Of a stretch of DNA of 64,000 bases, positions 31,185 through 43,698 are shown piece after piece. Both the position numbers and the translations under genes were made by a program. The DNA is from Bemisia tabaci (Eukaryota; Arthropoda; Insecta; Hemiptera; Aleyrodidae): NCBI RefSeq assembly GCF_918797505.1, contig NC_092797.1, forward strand, positions 50,814,157-50,878,156, read 5' to 3'. Positions within the stretch are counted from its first letter, which is position 1, and each line of letters opens with the position of its first letter. The notes beneath the pieces are model-generated. The model was not told the DNA's origin. It saw nothing but the letters and a program-made list of their open reading frames with translations, and searched no databases.

Positions 31185-33353
31185 TCAATGACAAACTTGT
31201 CAAACATATAATACTTGTAATTATGGATAATGAATGTTGAGGCGTTAGGTGAGTTTTTGAAAATCAGATTATAGCAATGGTTCCATGATAAAAAGGGACG
31301 TTGCGTTGCGACTGCAACTGTTACGTGTCACCAATTAAAATTAAGAGGCATCTCTACTTTTTGATCAACATAAATTGCAAACAAAGTATTGAATAAGTGT
31401 CTTTAGATACTCAATTCGCGGCTAATGCAGATCGAAAAGTAGGACTGTGCCTCCTAATTTTGATGGGCAACACTCGACAGTTGCAACAATTTCCCATTTT
31501 GATCAAAGAAAAATAGCTTATAGGTGTACTAATCCAAACGCTCAATATTGTGTCAACAGACATTATAAGGCAAATCTGCTTATTGAATGAGAGGGGAGAT
31601 GGCAGTAAACTTACCCGAATTGAATAATTTCTAAGTTAATACGTTAATCAAAAGTGTTCGAGCTTCAAATCGGGGCTGGGTATCTATGCACACTTGATGA
31701 CTACTAACAGGCGTGAAACCGGTAGTAGCGCTGACAACAGGCCTGATTTCTTTACCCACAACCAACTCTCCTCAATCGAATTTCTCGGTTTTATGGGAAA
31801 AATCCATACATAAAATTTCGATGGCTGATACCTTGTTCAAAAACTGTATTAGAACGTTAAGTCAGTACATTTAATTTGGGTGCTTCTTTCATTTATTCTA
31901 ATATATACTATTGGCTTTTACTGTAATTTAATTTATCCTTCTAGTTCGTTATATTTTTGATCTTATTGGCCTCTAAAGTACATTGTCTCTGATCGAACCT
32001 CACTAGGCGGTATTAAGCTTACCAAGTTAATGGGGTATTTCTAAATTGATAAATTTAGCTTGTTTTTAGCTGTATACAGCTGAATTTTAGGTAATCCTAC
32101 AAGTGAAGTCCTTTGGAAAATTTAAAAAGAAAATTGATAACTTCTTAAACTTATGAAAACGTCTTTAATGTTTTTTAATTTGAAAAAACGTTCAACTTGA
32201 TATCTGCAATGGTTCTAAAATTACGGCCAATTCATAAGTTTTCTCTGACCTCCTGCTCCCTCTGGTTGTCTACAGGGGTTGAATATAAAAATGGCTGTAG
32301 CGATTAGTGTCCTGCATTATAAAAAATAAAAGATTCCCGCCCCTGGGCTAAACCTCAAGTGCAACTTGCAACTTGCAAAGTTCTTCCGGAGATCGACTTT
32401 ATATTAAAACAAAGTATGGCATTGGCGAGAGGCAAAATAGATTCAAAATAATAAGGAAAACTGCTGAAATGTGATACTGAACAATAATGCTAGGTTATAC
32501 TTAGCAGTAGTTTCCAGTTGGAGAGATGATCTCAGGAAATTACATCCCTTTAAATGCCGATAGAATTCCAAAAATGTTAAGACATTTAGTTTTTGCCTTT
32601 CCCGTTTGTTATGAACTTTTTTAAAACAAACCGGTCAATTTAAGTCTAATGGATTTTTTTTTTATTATTTATTGCAATAATCGCAATAGGGATTCTAAAA
32701 TCACTTTGATTACAGTTAATTTTCAATTTTATAAGAGAAGCATTAAAAGTGTTCAGGAAGGGTAAAATTTTGGTTAGGTATATAATCAATAAATAATTAC
32801 GATTTAAATTGATTATTCAACTTTTATTTACAATTAGCATATTTCCCATAATATTAGCTCACTAAGATAAACATTAAATTTCTTCCTTTTTTCCCCCAAA
32901 CTGTCTCTTCCCATGAGAATGGAACTGTTAGGACTAACCTGTTGCTCCACTTGAAGATGAAGATACGAATTTCTCTTGAATTTTCTAAAACTTGTGCACC
33001 AATACACTTCAAAATTAGACATCTGTAACATGGAAAGACAGTTGGATACAATTAATATAAATGTATTGCCATGCAGGGCTCATGCAGTTTAGACAAATAA
33101 AAAATCGAGGACTCACAATTACTTTTGGTTATCTGGTTTACATAGAATCTTAGGAAATTCAACCCAAGTTTTTTGAGGAGGATATGAATTAATTAAAAAT
33201 TTCTTAAAGAAATCTGCTTGAGAAGTTTTGAGAAGTTTGAGAAGCACCAACGAAACGCTCAAGACCAACGTAAGGGTGAGCCAACATCTGATTCAATGCA
33301 AAGAAAATACAAGAACAGTAATTTGTGGCACCCCCTACTTTCACAAGTTTTCT
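31185..33353. other. AT-rich DNA, nothing assigned
   Basis: No exon, RNA gene or clear repeat. The 65-codon minus-strand frames near 32834-33051 overlap each other and have no recognisable domain. Confidence 0.45.
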
Positions 33354-33786
33354 GACCCGCCTGGTGTCTACACTCTGGGGCCCTTGTGGAAAATAACATA
33401 GGGTTCATTTTTCACCAAAAATATCCCAAAAACCAGGAAAAATTCAAACGCCGGGAACATTGATCCTCTAGACTTTTCTGAAGAGATTGATGGGAACACA
33501 TGACACTTTTTTCTCAAAACACCGGACCGTTCGACCTGGAATTTTGTTTTTTTCATGATGTTGAGTGTCATATTTCAAGTTGAACAAACGAAATTCCAGG
33601 TCAAACTGTTTGGTGTGTTTGAGAAAAAAGTGTCATGTATTACCCATCAATCTCTTCAGAAAAACCTGGACAACCGATTTCTGAAATCTCCAAAGTAGAA
33701 TTTTTTCCTTGTTTTTGAGATATTTTGGATTAAAAATGAACCCCGTATTATTTTCCATAAGGGTCCCAGAACGGCACCAGGCGGAT
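33354..33786. mobile_element. Foldback MITE, about 430 bp
   Basis: Left arm starts GACCCGCCTGGTG and the right arm ends CACCAGGCGGATC. Inner blocks TGGAAAATAA and GGGTTCATTTTT are mirrored, as is AAAAAAGTGTCATG around the centre. No coding capacity. Confidence 0.75.
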
Positions 33787-34002
33787 CAACCAATCAGTAT
33801 CGACTCATAAAAGTAAGAGGTGCCACTCGGCCTGTTTTTTCAAAATGCTGCTCTTGTTTTTTCTTTGATTCAATGCCAATGTCTGAAAGATTACCCAAAA
33901 TGTTGTTTCCAAGGAAACCTTTTGGTTCTAACATCAAGGACTCAAGTATCCCGTGAATCTAGTAATTTCATGAACTTGAAAATAATTAAAATGAGCGTAC
34001 AC

Positions 34003-36226
34003 TAGGGTGGGACTTATTTTTTTAAATCGACAAAACCAAATGTTGCACGGTCTTAAATGGTTCTATGTGATAAAAAAACACGGCAGCCGAGAGGATTTTG
34101 AGAAAAAAAATTTTTAACCCGGCGCGCACAGGGCCTAAACATCGAGATTTTTCTGGTTTTTTTGGCATTTTCGCCGTATATTTTTGATATTTTTGCCAGC
34201 AACACAGATTTGACGCTAGATGTCCAAAAATTGGTAAAAACCTAGCACATACCTTGCAGATTAAGGAAAAATTTTTGTTTTTCTCCTAGGTCACTTTCAC
34301 TTCGCTTGGTAATGCCGAAACTCTCCGCTCGGCAGCTCTAAAAATCGAAATTTCGCCGTTTTTTAACGTATAATGAACTTTTTGAGCAACCTATAATGGT
34401 AGTAAAAATCCGAGAATTTGTGGAAAGCAAGTCCATACCATCAGTATGGAAGGGCAAATGTCAGAAAACTCCTAGGTCTTTTATTTTCTGCCAAGCTATG
34501 CATACAATGTTGGAAAACCCGTCAAAAATAGCTCAATTTTGACCGTTTTTTTCGCGTTCGAAAATTTATTGGACGCCCTGTAATGACAATGAAGGTCCGA
34601 AATTTTGTGGAAAGTAAGTTCATACCATTTGTATGGAATAAAAAATTTTACTTGGTTCCTCCGTCTTATATTCTTCGTCCTGCGATACCCGAAATGGCAG
34701 CGAAAACGTCAAAAATACCTCAAATTGGCCGTTTTTGGAGAATTTTTTTGAACACCTTGTAGTGGCAGTGGAGGTCCAAAAATGTGTACAAAGTAAGTTC
34801 ATACCATCCGCAAGGAATAAAAAAATCTACTTGGTTCCTATGTCTTACATTCCTCGTTGTGCAGTGCCCGCAATCACTTCGAAAACGTCAAAAATACCTC
34901 AATTCGGCCGTTTCTTCAATGGCGAAATTTATTAGACACCCTGTAGTGACTCTGGAAGTTCGAAAATTGGGGGAAAGCAAGTCCGTACCACTAGTATGGA
35001 AGGGCAAATTTCAAAAGATCCATAGATGTTTGATTGTTTGTCGCACGGTGTCTTCAGATACACAAATAAGTGAAAAATACCTCCTTTTGACCGGTCTTTC
35101 GCCATCAAAATTTCATAGACACCCTGTAATGACAGTGGAGGTCGAAAACTTTGCTGAAAGTAAGTTCATTCCATCTTCATGCAATAAAAAATTCTGCTTC
35201 GTTCCTAAGTTATGCATTCCTCGTTGTGCGGTGCCCGCAATCGTATCGGAAACGTCAAGTATACCCGAATTCGGCCAATTTTTCGTGTGAAAAATTTTTT
35301 TGGCACCCTGTCATGACATCGGGGACTCTTATAATAGTCCAGGCAAATAAGCCATGAAAGGGGCTACAGCCTGCAAAAATCCCGGGTAGCAATGTTTTCA
35401 TCGATTCCTACGTAGTTTTTGACGCTGAATCCGAATTTCAACTTTGCGCCATTTTATTCGGACCGGAAAGTTGCCAAATTTGGCAAAAATGGCCTAAAAT
35501 CGGCATTTTTTGCGGATTATGGCCTGTAACTCGCCAAAAATTGATCTGACGACAAAATTAGTTATTTTCAGAAATAAAGCTCGTTTAATTTCCTATAAAA
35601 AAGTTTCTATACATTTTTGCCTAGGGGCAAAATTAAGCGCGCTGGCGGGCGCCAAACTTTGAAAAATGAGCGAAAATTGCGTTTTTTTGCGGATTATGGC
35701 CTGTAACTCGCTAAAAATTGATCTGAAGACAAAATTAGTTGTTTCGGAAATAAAGCTCGTTAAATTTCCTATAAAAAGGTTTCATACATTTTTTGCCTAC
35801 GGGCAAAATTAAGCGCGCTGGCGGGCGCCGAACTTTGAAAAATGAGCGAACATTGCGGGGTTTTTTGGCGGTTTTTGCTGTATGTCTCCTTTTTTACCCG
35901 TCTGCAGAGTAATTTCTGGACAAATTAGGTGAAGATAATAAAATTCACACTGAGTTCCATGAATCGATGTGAAAAATAAGCAGCCCAACACATTGCAGGG
36001 TTGCCAAAATTACCTAAAATTGTTCGTTGGCGGTTTTGGACCATTAATTGCCTTATTATCCGTCTATTTGTTTAGTCTCCATTTTGTAAAGCGGGGATAA
36101 TGAATCGAAATCGGCGAAAAGGAGGATGAAATAATTCTTTGTCACAATTTTTTTCATCAGAATGAGGGTGGAAACACTTCAGAGGGTCGTGCGTCCACTA
36201 AAGTGCTCTATCGTGACACTTGTAGT
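34003..36226 (+). repeat. Left 2,224-bp inverted arm with 183-bp tandem units
   Basis: Unit markers lie near 34390, 34572, 34752, 34936, 35120 and 35305. The second unit type begins near 35513 and 35690. The open frame of 168 codons (34784-35290) spans these units and recurs exactly in the other arm; it is a by-product of the repeats and has no known domain. Confidence 0.88.
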
Positions 36227-36523
36227 ACAGTTGCTGGATGGATGATCTTGAGCTTCTCCTAAAGCTTAGACGGTCTACTTTCATAAAATAATAGTTTTGT
36301 AATTTTTCGTGCGTTCCCTTCAACGCTGCGGCTCAAAATGTAAAAAAATTGAAATTTTGAGCTACGGCAACGTGGCAACAATGGATGAAAATTTCAAAAT
36401 GGACCGATTTCATGAATACCAGCTAAAATCTGATAATTTTCTCTAAATTTTGAGACCAATACCATCTCTCTACGACAAACCGTTCACGAGATATGCTCGT
36501 TTAAAGTTTTAACTTTAACACTC

Positions 36524-37109
36524 TGAATACGCCGAATAGCAGCGTATTCCACGCGATTACGTCACGGCGAAAGGGAAAATCCGCGTTACTGAGAAACCGG
36601 CAACAAGGCCCAGAAAACCCGGCTCTCGCGAGCGAACCTCGCACCTTTTCCCATTCTTGTCGTTAACTCCGGTGCGTCACGTTTCCGTCTTCGTTTGTTA
36701 CCTACGTAAGACTTGCTTTTGCTATGTAGTTTTTTTGTATTTTATAGCCGCTTTTTAGTTTAGTTATTCGCCTTTTCCCCCTTTTTCCTCGTTACTCTCT
36801 GCCCTCGTGCTTTCCTTTCCTTCAATATTCCTTTCCCTCCTTTTCCCTGAATCATGGACGGCTAAAGTTTGGGACTGAGCAACCTCGCCTTTTTTGCACC
36901 ACGCATGCCCTCGAGTAGCAGCCTTTCACATCCAGCAGGCATGCTGTACCTCCAACTCTGAAACTATGCTAAGGTAAGACCACGCTTTTGGCTTCAGCTT
37001 TTAGTGCCTTTTTGTGCTTCTCTCGTGCATTTCCCCCCTCTCTTTTGTGCCCTTTCTGATCGCTGATTTCTTCCTTTGTTCATTGCTCCACCCGGAGAAT
37101 GCGGAAATA
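36524..37109 (+). repeat. 5-prime LTR of the BEL/Pao element
   Basis: Starts TGAATACGCCGAATAGCAGC and ends GCGGAAATA rather than the usual CA. It differs from the 3-prime LTR at roughly ten positions including a T-run, about 2 percent by eye. Confidence 0.88.
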
Positions 37110-37112
37110 TTT

Positions 37113-37126
37113 TGGTCCTCCGAGCC
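37113..37126 (+). other. Probable primer-binding site
   Basis: TGGTCCTCCGAGCC, three bases after the LTR, is complementary to a tRNA 3-prime end GGCTCGGAGGACCA. It resembles tRNA-Tyr with one mismatch. The tRNA identity is inferred. Confidence 0.5.
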
Positions 37127-37733
37127 ATTGGATTTTAATCAGATCCAACTTTTCTTGAATCAATCTATGGAATTCACCCCCCTTCTAATTTCAGAAATTT
37201 GGAATCAGCACGTCAGAATTATTTGAAGATGAGACACGTGCTCGGCTCTTCCTGCTCTCTCTCCCCTAGAAGTGCTGCATCCTCCTGTAAGCCTTTCATG
37301 AAAAAACCCTAGTTACTGTGAAATTCTAGTCCCCCCCCCTTCCCCTTCTTCGTAAAGGTTGATTTTCACACGTGCTCTCAAGGTGTTTTTACCTCCCTTT
37401 CCTTCCGGACTAGGCTTTCCCTCCCTTACTGAAGCCAAAGCTGTGGTCAATTTTTATTAGTGCACAATTCTCTAACAACCTAAATACCCCCTTTGTGCTT
37501 CAAAGCGTGCGTGGCCATTTACGGCGGGGTTGCCCCCCCCCCCCCCATAATTTTCATTACTTTGTATTAATTTTCTATCTGAAGATTACAATAAGTTTTG
37601 CCATTCGTTTTCTCTGTAGCGTGGTTCATCACTTTCGCGGTGTGCGTATTCTAAAAGGTCGTGATTTGGTCGATTTCACTCCCCCCCCCCTCCCGTTGAG
37701 ATCTGATAGAACTTATTAAAAAGAAAAAGAACG

Positions 37734-40103
37734 ATGTCAACTGGGTCTAGATCCGTCCCCCCTGAGGATACCGCGCAGGTTGAAGTCTTACAAGCTCTGA
37801 ATCTTTTAGATGACATTCGGAACCGCATTTATGCTAGGCTCCAGCGTATTCTGGATGACTCTGCAAAATGGACCCCAGAGACCTACGCTTATCACGCCGG
37901 GGCCTTGCAAAGAATGCGCAATCTTGAGGTCGAGTTCCTCGCGGCTCAACGGAGCATTTCAGAGCAAAATCTAAAACTCCTTGATAGGACCGCCCGATTA
38001 TCGGTAAACAAAGTACAGGACCGGTTCGACGAATTAATGGACGCTATTAATGTTAATTATTTTCGATGTCAGACAGAAGAATCTCGAAAAATCCAGAGCG
38101 AGGAGAATCGTAGAAAATCCGAGCAAAATGCGGCTTCAAGTGGAAATGACTCTACCCTGTCCACTCCCACCCCCTCTAAGGCAAAACTGCCCCACTTAGC
38201 TCTCCCAACGTTTGATGGCACATTAGCTACCTGGTCTGGTTTCTATAGTAGATTCAAGGTGGCTATTCACGATTCGCAGCTGTCTAAAGTCGAGAAATTC
38301 CAGTACCTCTTGTCCACACTCAAGGGAGAAGCCTCAGACGTCATAAGATCCCTCCCCCTCACGGAAGGCAATTATGATGTGGCGTGGGAATTACTGGTTT
38401 CCCGGTACCAATCGGAACGCCGCCACATTTTTTCGCATTTTGGGGGGCTATTGGATCTCCCCGAAATGAAGGCAAACGCGTATCTCCAGGTTCTCCCCCA
38501 ATTTTTAAATAAGCTAATGGAGCACTTGCACGCCCTAGTGGCCTTAAAAATTGAGAAGGAATCGTTCGCCCCCATGCTCGTTACAGTGATTTTCCGAAAA
38601 ATGCCCCAAAATCTGAGACGAAGACTGGAAGACTCCAGAGAGGACTCCACCCAATATCCTAAATTAGACGAGATAATTGACTTTTTGAAGGCAGAGTGCT
38701 CCCAGATTCTGGATAATCCTGCTCATCTCTCTGATTCGGTGAAAATCCCAAAAATTTTGGTTACGCAAGGCGACCCAAAGCCCCATAAACGACAGGATAT
38801 GACCAGCAGTGCCTCCCCTTCTTCCACCCCCTCCCAGTATTTGAAACCAAAACCCAAAAAACTCCAAAAGTTGACACCATTCCTTGATAAAAACGGCGTC
38901 TTACGCGTAGGAGGCCGATTACTAAATTCGGAGCTCCCCCTAAGGGCACGGCATCCGGCACTGCTACCAAGTAAACATCCCCTAGTACAATTGCTTGTAT
39001 TAAAATACCATACGGACACATTGCACGCCCCGCCCCAGTTACTCCAAGCGACCCTCACGCAAAAATACTGGATCATTCGGGCGAGAGAAATCACGCGGCG
39101 GTGCGTTCACCAGTGTATATCATGCTTCCGTGCCAAACCACGTAACCACCCACCCCTCATGGGAAATCTCCCTCCCGCGCGAACGACCCCCTCCCCATGC
39201 TTCGACAAAACGGGCGTTGATTTTGCGGGGCCGTTGACCACAAAAATTCATCTGTTACGATCAGCGCGAATTGTGAAGGTATACTTATGTATTTTTGTAT
39301 GCTTCGCCACAAAGGCGGTTCATGTGGAGCTCGTTTCTGACCTGACGACAACTGCGTTCATCGCCGCCTTACATCGATTCGCCGCTCGACGTTCCTGTCC
39401 TACTACCATTTATTGCGATAACGGTACTAACTTTGTAGGAGCAAATAATGTAATGAAAAAATATCTCACAAAGGACAACCCTGACATCCAAAAATTCGAG
39501 CGCCACACAGGCATAACCTTCGAATTCAACCCCCCCGCGGCTCCACACATGGGTGGGATTTGGGAAGCAAGCGTCAAAAGTGTAAAAGGACACTTGTTCC
39601 GCACCATTGGGACTACTGTGCTCTATTATGAGGAGCTGTTAACGCTATGCTGTCGAATTGAAGCAATGTTGAATTCGAGACCCATAACCCCCCTCTCCTC
39701 GGACCCAAACGACATGGAGCCTCTAACCCCGGGACATTTTCTCGTAGGCCGCCCCCTCAATGCCCCCCCTGAACCCGAACATTCCGACGTACAAATTTCA
39801 AAATTACGGCGTTGGGACCTAGTGCACGCGTTTGCACAGAGTATCTGGCGCAGGTGGCAAAAGGAGTACCTCCACACCTTACAACAGCGCAAAAAGTGGA
39901 ACCAAGAAACGCCCAACATGCAGAAAGGTACTTTAGTGTTAATCCACGAAGAGAACTTACCTCCACTTAAGTGGAAGCTGGGTCGCGTAATTGCAACGTT
40001 TCCTGGGTCGGACGGCTTAACGAGGGTAGTTTTGCTGAAAACACAAAACGGTGAACTAAAAAGACCAGTTCACAAAGTGTACCCCCTCCCCCTCAATGTA
40101 TAA
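37734..40103 (+). CDS. Gag-integrase fusion of a BEL/Pao element
   Basis: A single 789-residue frame. Residues about 145-330 match the BEL Gag domain (DUF1759 type: LPTFDGTLATWSGFYSRFK). A basic Ser/Pro/Lys linker (350-377) leads straight into the region just before integrase (TPFLDKNGVLRVGGRL). Then come an HHCC zinc finger (His426, His431, Cys461, Cys464), the integrase core with Asp496, Asp562 and Glu611, and the C-terminal DUF5641-type domain (about 690-785). Protease, reverse transcriptase and RNase H, which lie between Gag and integrase in full elements, are missing, yet the junction keeps the frame. Any transposition would need reverse transcriptase from another element. The frame has no stops, and the catalytic triad is intact. 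Start ATG chosen as the first one in frame after the leader. Confidence 0.9.
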   Translation: MSTGSRSVPPEDTAQVEVLQALNLLDDIRNRIYARLQRILDDSAKWTPETYAYHAGALQRMRNLEVEFLAAQRSISEQNLKLLDRTARLSVNKVQDRFDELMDAINVNYFRCQTEESRKIQSEENRRKSEQNAASSGNDSTLSTPTPSKAKLPHLALPTFDGTLATWSGFYSRFKVAIHDSQLSKVEKFQYLLSTLKGEASDVIRSLPLTEGNYDVAWELLVSRYQSERRHIFSHFGGLLDLPEMKANAYLQVLPQFLNKLMEHLHALVALKIEKESFAPMLVTVIFRKMPQNLRRRLEDSREDSTQYPKLDEIIDFLKAECSQILDNPAHLSDSVKIPKILVTQGDPKPHKRQDMTSSASPSSTPSQYLKPKPKKLQKLTPFLDKNGVLRVGGRLLNSELPLRARHPALLPSKHPLVQLLVLKYHTDTLHAPPQLLQATLTQKYWIIRAREITRRCVHQCISCFRAKPRNHPPLMGNLPPARTTPSPCFDKTGVDFAGPLTTKIHLLRSARIVKVYLCIFVCFATKAVHVELVSDLTTTAFIAALHRFAARRSCPTTIYCDNGTNFVGANNVMKKYLTKDNPDIQKFERHTGITFEFNPPAAPHMGGIWEASVKSVKGHLFRTIGTTVLYYEELLTLCCRIEAMLNSRPITPLSSDPNDMEPLTPGHFLVGRPLNAPPEPEHSDVQISKLRRWDLVHAFAQSIWRRWQKEYLHTLQQRKKWNQETPNMQKGTLVLIHEENLPPLKWKLGRVIATFPGSDGLTRVVLLKTQNGELKRPVHKVYPLPLNV

Positions 40104-40120
40104 CAAACGGGCAAATCAGC

Positions 40121-40130
40121 CCCCCCCCCC

Positions 40131-40170
<40 letters not shown>

Positions 40171-40262
40171 CTAAATATATTACCCCCCTCCTCACAGGCC
40201 TCGCGCCATACCCCCCCCCCCCCTAGTAGCAGGTCCTTTAATTTCCGACACCCCCCCCCCCT
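40121..40262 (+). repeat. C runs and A run downstream of the Gag-integrase frame
   Basis: About 10 C and then about 38 A (40131-40168), followed by further C runs near 40210 and 40251. Such runs are prone to sequencing and assembly error; the stop codon of the frame lies before them. Confidence 0.7.
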
Positions 40263-40357
40263 CTGGGATAATTCCTCCCCCTCGATAAGAACAGATTATT
40301 TCAGTTGGGTAGTCTCCATTTAATTTGTGTGTTTTTGATCTTCTTACGAAGATCAAC

Positions 40358-40366
40358 GCGGGGGAG
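40358..40366 (+). other. Polypurine tract of the LTR element
   Basis: GCGGGGGAG, just upstream of the 3-prime LTR, in the position for plus-strand priming. Confidence 0.55.
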
Positions 40367-40368
40367 TA

Positions 40369-40956
40369 TGAATACGCCGAATAGCAGCGTATTCCACGCG
40401 ATTACGTCACGGCGAAAGGGAAAATCCGCGTTACTGAGAAACCGGCAACAAGGCCCAGAAAACCCGGCTCTCGCGAGCGAACCTCGCACCTTTTCCCATT
40501 CTTGTCGTTAACTCCGGTGCGTCACGTTTCCGTCTTCATTTGTTACCTACGTAAGACTTGCGTTTGCTATGTAGTTTTTTTTTGTATTTTATAGCCGCTT
40601 TTTAGTTTAGTTATTCGCCTTTTCCCCCCTTTTCCTCGTTACTCTCTGCCCTCGTGCTTTCCTTTCCCTCAATATTCCTTTCCCTCCTTTTCCCTGAATC
40701 ATGGACGGCTAAAGTTTGGGACTGAGCAACCTCGCCTTTTTTGCACCACGCATGCCCTCGAGTAGCAGCCTTTCACATCCAGTAGGCATGCTGTACCTCC
40801 AACTTTAACACTATGCTAAGGTAAGACCACGCTTTTGGCTTCAGCTTCTAGTGCCTTTTTGTGCTTCTCTCGTGCATTTCCCCCCTCTCTTTTGTTCCCT
40901 TTCTGATCGCTGATTTCTTCCTTTGTTCATTGCTCCACCCGGAGAATGCGGAAATA
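40369..40956 (+). repeat. 3-prime LTR of the BEL/Pao element
   Basis: Same start and end as the 5-prime LTR. Followed by the CACTC target duplication. Confidence 0.88.
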
Positions 40957-41474
40957 CACTCTTCCCCTCCCGCCATAATTATCCAAATTCAAAAATCATC
41001 AGTGTTTTGGACTTGAGAAGTAGTTCTCTATCAACCCTGAAAATATTACGAAGATTTGGCTGGTGTTGGAAATGGCCGATTTTGAAGGAGGTCCTTTTCT
41101 TGGCCGCTTTTTATGATTGAGTGACTGAATGTTTGTGAATGTACGCGTGCACGTCCTTATTTGTGAGGCAATAATAATTAAAACATACTTACCATTTTTG
41201 AGATGAGTAATTTTTAAGAATTTAAGTTTCGTGAAAAACTTGGTCTCAGGTTGTGGCGACACCGCGCAAAAATAAAACGCGCCATGTACTGGACCTCTTG
41301 GGTGGCGTGGAAGCAAGTACTAATAATTATATTTATATATTCTGCCTTAATATGTACGTTACTTTTATATAAAATGAAGTTAATCGATTTTATATTAATT
41401 GCCAAACTAATTTCATACTTCGCATTGTTCGATCTATGCCATTTTCAAGGAGCTCGATGTCCTGGCGCAACTTC

Positions 41475-43698
41475 ACTACAAGTGTCACGATAGAGCACTT
41501 TAGTGGACGCACGACCCTCTGAAGTGTTTCCACCTCATTCTGATGAAAAAAATTGTGACAAAGAATTATTTCATCCTCCTTTTCGCCGATTTCGATTCAT
41601 TATCCCCGCTTTACAAAATGGAGACTAAACAAATAGACGGATAATAAGGCAATTAATGGTCCAAAACCGCCAACGAACAATTTTAGGTAATTTTGGCAAC
41701 CCTGCAATGTGTTGGGCTGCTTATTTTTCACATCGATTCATGGAACTCAGTGTGAATTTTATTATCTTCACCTAATTTGTCCAGAAATTACTCTGCAGAC
41801 GGGTAAAAAAGGAGACATACAGCAAAAACCGCCAAAAAACCCCGCAATGTTCGCTCATTTTTCAAAGTTCGGCGCCCGCCAGCGCGCTTAATTTTGCCCG
41901 TAGGCAAAAAATGTATGAAACCTTTTTATAGGAAATTTAACGAGCTTTATTTCCGAAACAACTAATTTTGTCTTCAGATCAATTTTTAGCGAGTTACAGG
42001 CCATAATCCGCAAAAAAAACGCAATTTTCGCTCATTTTTCAAAGTTTGGCGCCCGCCAGCGCGCTTAATTTTGCCCCTAGGCAAAAATGTATAGAAACTT
42101 TTTTATAGGAAATTAAACGAGCTTTATTTCTGAAAATAACTAATTTTGTCGTCAGATCAATTTTTGGCGAGTTACAGGCCATAATCCGCAAAAAATGCCG
42201 ATTTTAGGCCATTTTTGCCAAATTTGGCAACTTTCCGGTCCGAATAAAATGGCGCAAAGTTGAAATTCGGATTCAGCGTCAAAAACTACGTAGGAATCGA
42301 TGAAAACATTGCTACCCGGGATTTTTGCAGGCTGTAGCCCCTTTCATGGCTTATTTGCCTGGACTATTATAAGAGTCCCCGATGTCATGACAGGGTGCCA
42401 AAAAAATTTTTCACACGAAAAATTGGCCGAATTCGGGTATACTTGACGTTTCCGATACGATTGCGGGCACCGCACAACGAGGAATGCATAACTTAGGAAC
42501 GAAGCAGAATTTTTTATTGCATGAAGATGGAATGAACTTACTTTCAGCAAAGTTTTCGACCTCCACTGTCATTACAGGGTGTCTATGAAATTTTGATGGC
42601 GAAAGACCGGTCAAAAGGAGGTATTTTTCACTTATTTGTGTATCTGAAGACACCGTGCGACAAACAATCAAACATCTATGGATCTTTTGAAATTTGCCCT
42701 TCCATACTAGTGGTACGGACTTGCTTTCCCCCAATTTTCGAACTTCCAGAGTCACTACAGGGTGTCTAATAAATTTCGCCATTGAAGAAACGGCCGAATT
42801 GAGGTATTTTTGACGTTTTCGAAGTGATTGCGGGCACTGCACAACGAGGAATGTAAGACATAGGAACCAAGTAGATTTTTTTATTCCTTGCGGATGGTAT
42901 GAACTTACTTTGTACACATTTTTGGACCTCCACTGCCACTACAAGGTGTTCAAAAAAATTCTCCAAAAACGGCCAATTTGAGGTATTTTTGACGTTTTCG
43001 CTGCCATTTCGGGTATCGCAGGACGAAGAATATAAGACGGAGGAACCAAGTAAAATTTTTTATTCCATACAAATGGTATGAACTTACTTTCCACAAAATT
43101 TCGGACCTTCATTGTCATTACAGGGCGTCCAATAAATTTTCGAACGCGAAAAAAACGGTCAAAATTGAGCTATTTTTGACGGGTTTTCCAACATTGTATG
43201 CATAGCTTGGCAGAAAATAAAAGACCTAGGAGTTTTCTGACATTTGCCCTTCCATACTGATGGTATGGACTTGCTTTCCACAAATTCTCGGATTTTTACT
43301 ACCATTATAGGTTGCTCAAAAAGTTCATTATACGTTAAAAAACGGCGAAATTTCGATTTTTAGAGCTGCCGAGCGGAGAGTTTCGGCATTACCAAGCGAA
43401 GTGAAAGTGACCTAGGAGAAAAACAAAAATTTTTCCTTAATCTGCAAGGTATGTGCTAGGTTTTTACCAATTTTTGGACATCTAGCGTCAAATCTGTGTT
43501 GCTGGCAAAAATATCAAAAATATACGGCGAAAATGCCAAAAAAACCAGAAAAATCTCGATGTTAAGGCCCTGTGCGCGCCGGGTTAAAATTTTTTTTTCT
43601 CAAAATCCTCTCGGCTGCCGTGTTTTTTTATCAGATAGAACCATTTAAGACCGTGCAACATTTGGTTTTGTCGATTTAAAAAAATAAGTCCCACCCTA
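41475..43698 (-). repeat. Right 2,224-bp inverted arm
   Basis: Mirror of 34003-36226. The few differences seen by eye include one base near 43634 and one T-run length near 42010. Frames of 60 to 168 codons repeat those of the left arm on the opposite strand. Confidence 0.88.

Larger units (their letters stand above)
36524..40956 (+). mobile_element. BEL/Pao LTR retrotransposon with internal deletion
   Basis: Two LTRs (586 and 588 bp) enclose a single long frame (37734-40103). CACTC flanks both sides (36519-36523 and 40957-40961), a 5-bp target duplication normal for BEL/Pao; one further A makes the boundary ambiguous by a base. The element is about 4.4 kb, against about 6-7 kb for complete relatives, because protease, reverse transcriptase and RNase H are absent. 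It sits in the centre of the foldback element, so it inserted after that element was formed. Confidence 0.9.
34003..43698. mobile_element. 9.7-kb foldback DNA transposon hosting an LTR element
   Basis: Tips TAGGGTGGGACTTATTTTTT and its complement are flanked by a perfect 8-bp duplication GCGTACAC (33995-34002 and 43699-43706). Inverted arms are 34003-36226 and 41475-43698, both 2,224 bp, with only a handful of differences seen by eye. Each arm contains about five degenerate units of some 183 bp, marked by CACCCTGTAATGACAGTGG-like words, and two units of about 178 bp marked by GATTATGGCCTGTAACTCGC. This is the design of Foldback elements. The 8-bp duplication suggests hAT-type mobilisation. 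The remaining centre (36227-36518 and 40962-41474) shows no transposase. Confidence 0.88.

Noticed and set aside
34784..35290. 168-codon open frame
   Set aside because: It lies in the tandem units of the foldback arm and is duplicated, with identical product, in the other arm at 42411-42917. Period-matched repeats keep the frame open; no domain is visible.
37014..37226. 70-codon frame in the LTR and leader
   Set aside because: It spans the LTR end and primer-binding site, so it is noncoding retroelement sequence.
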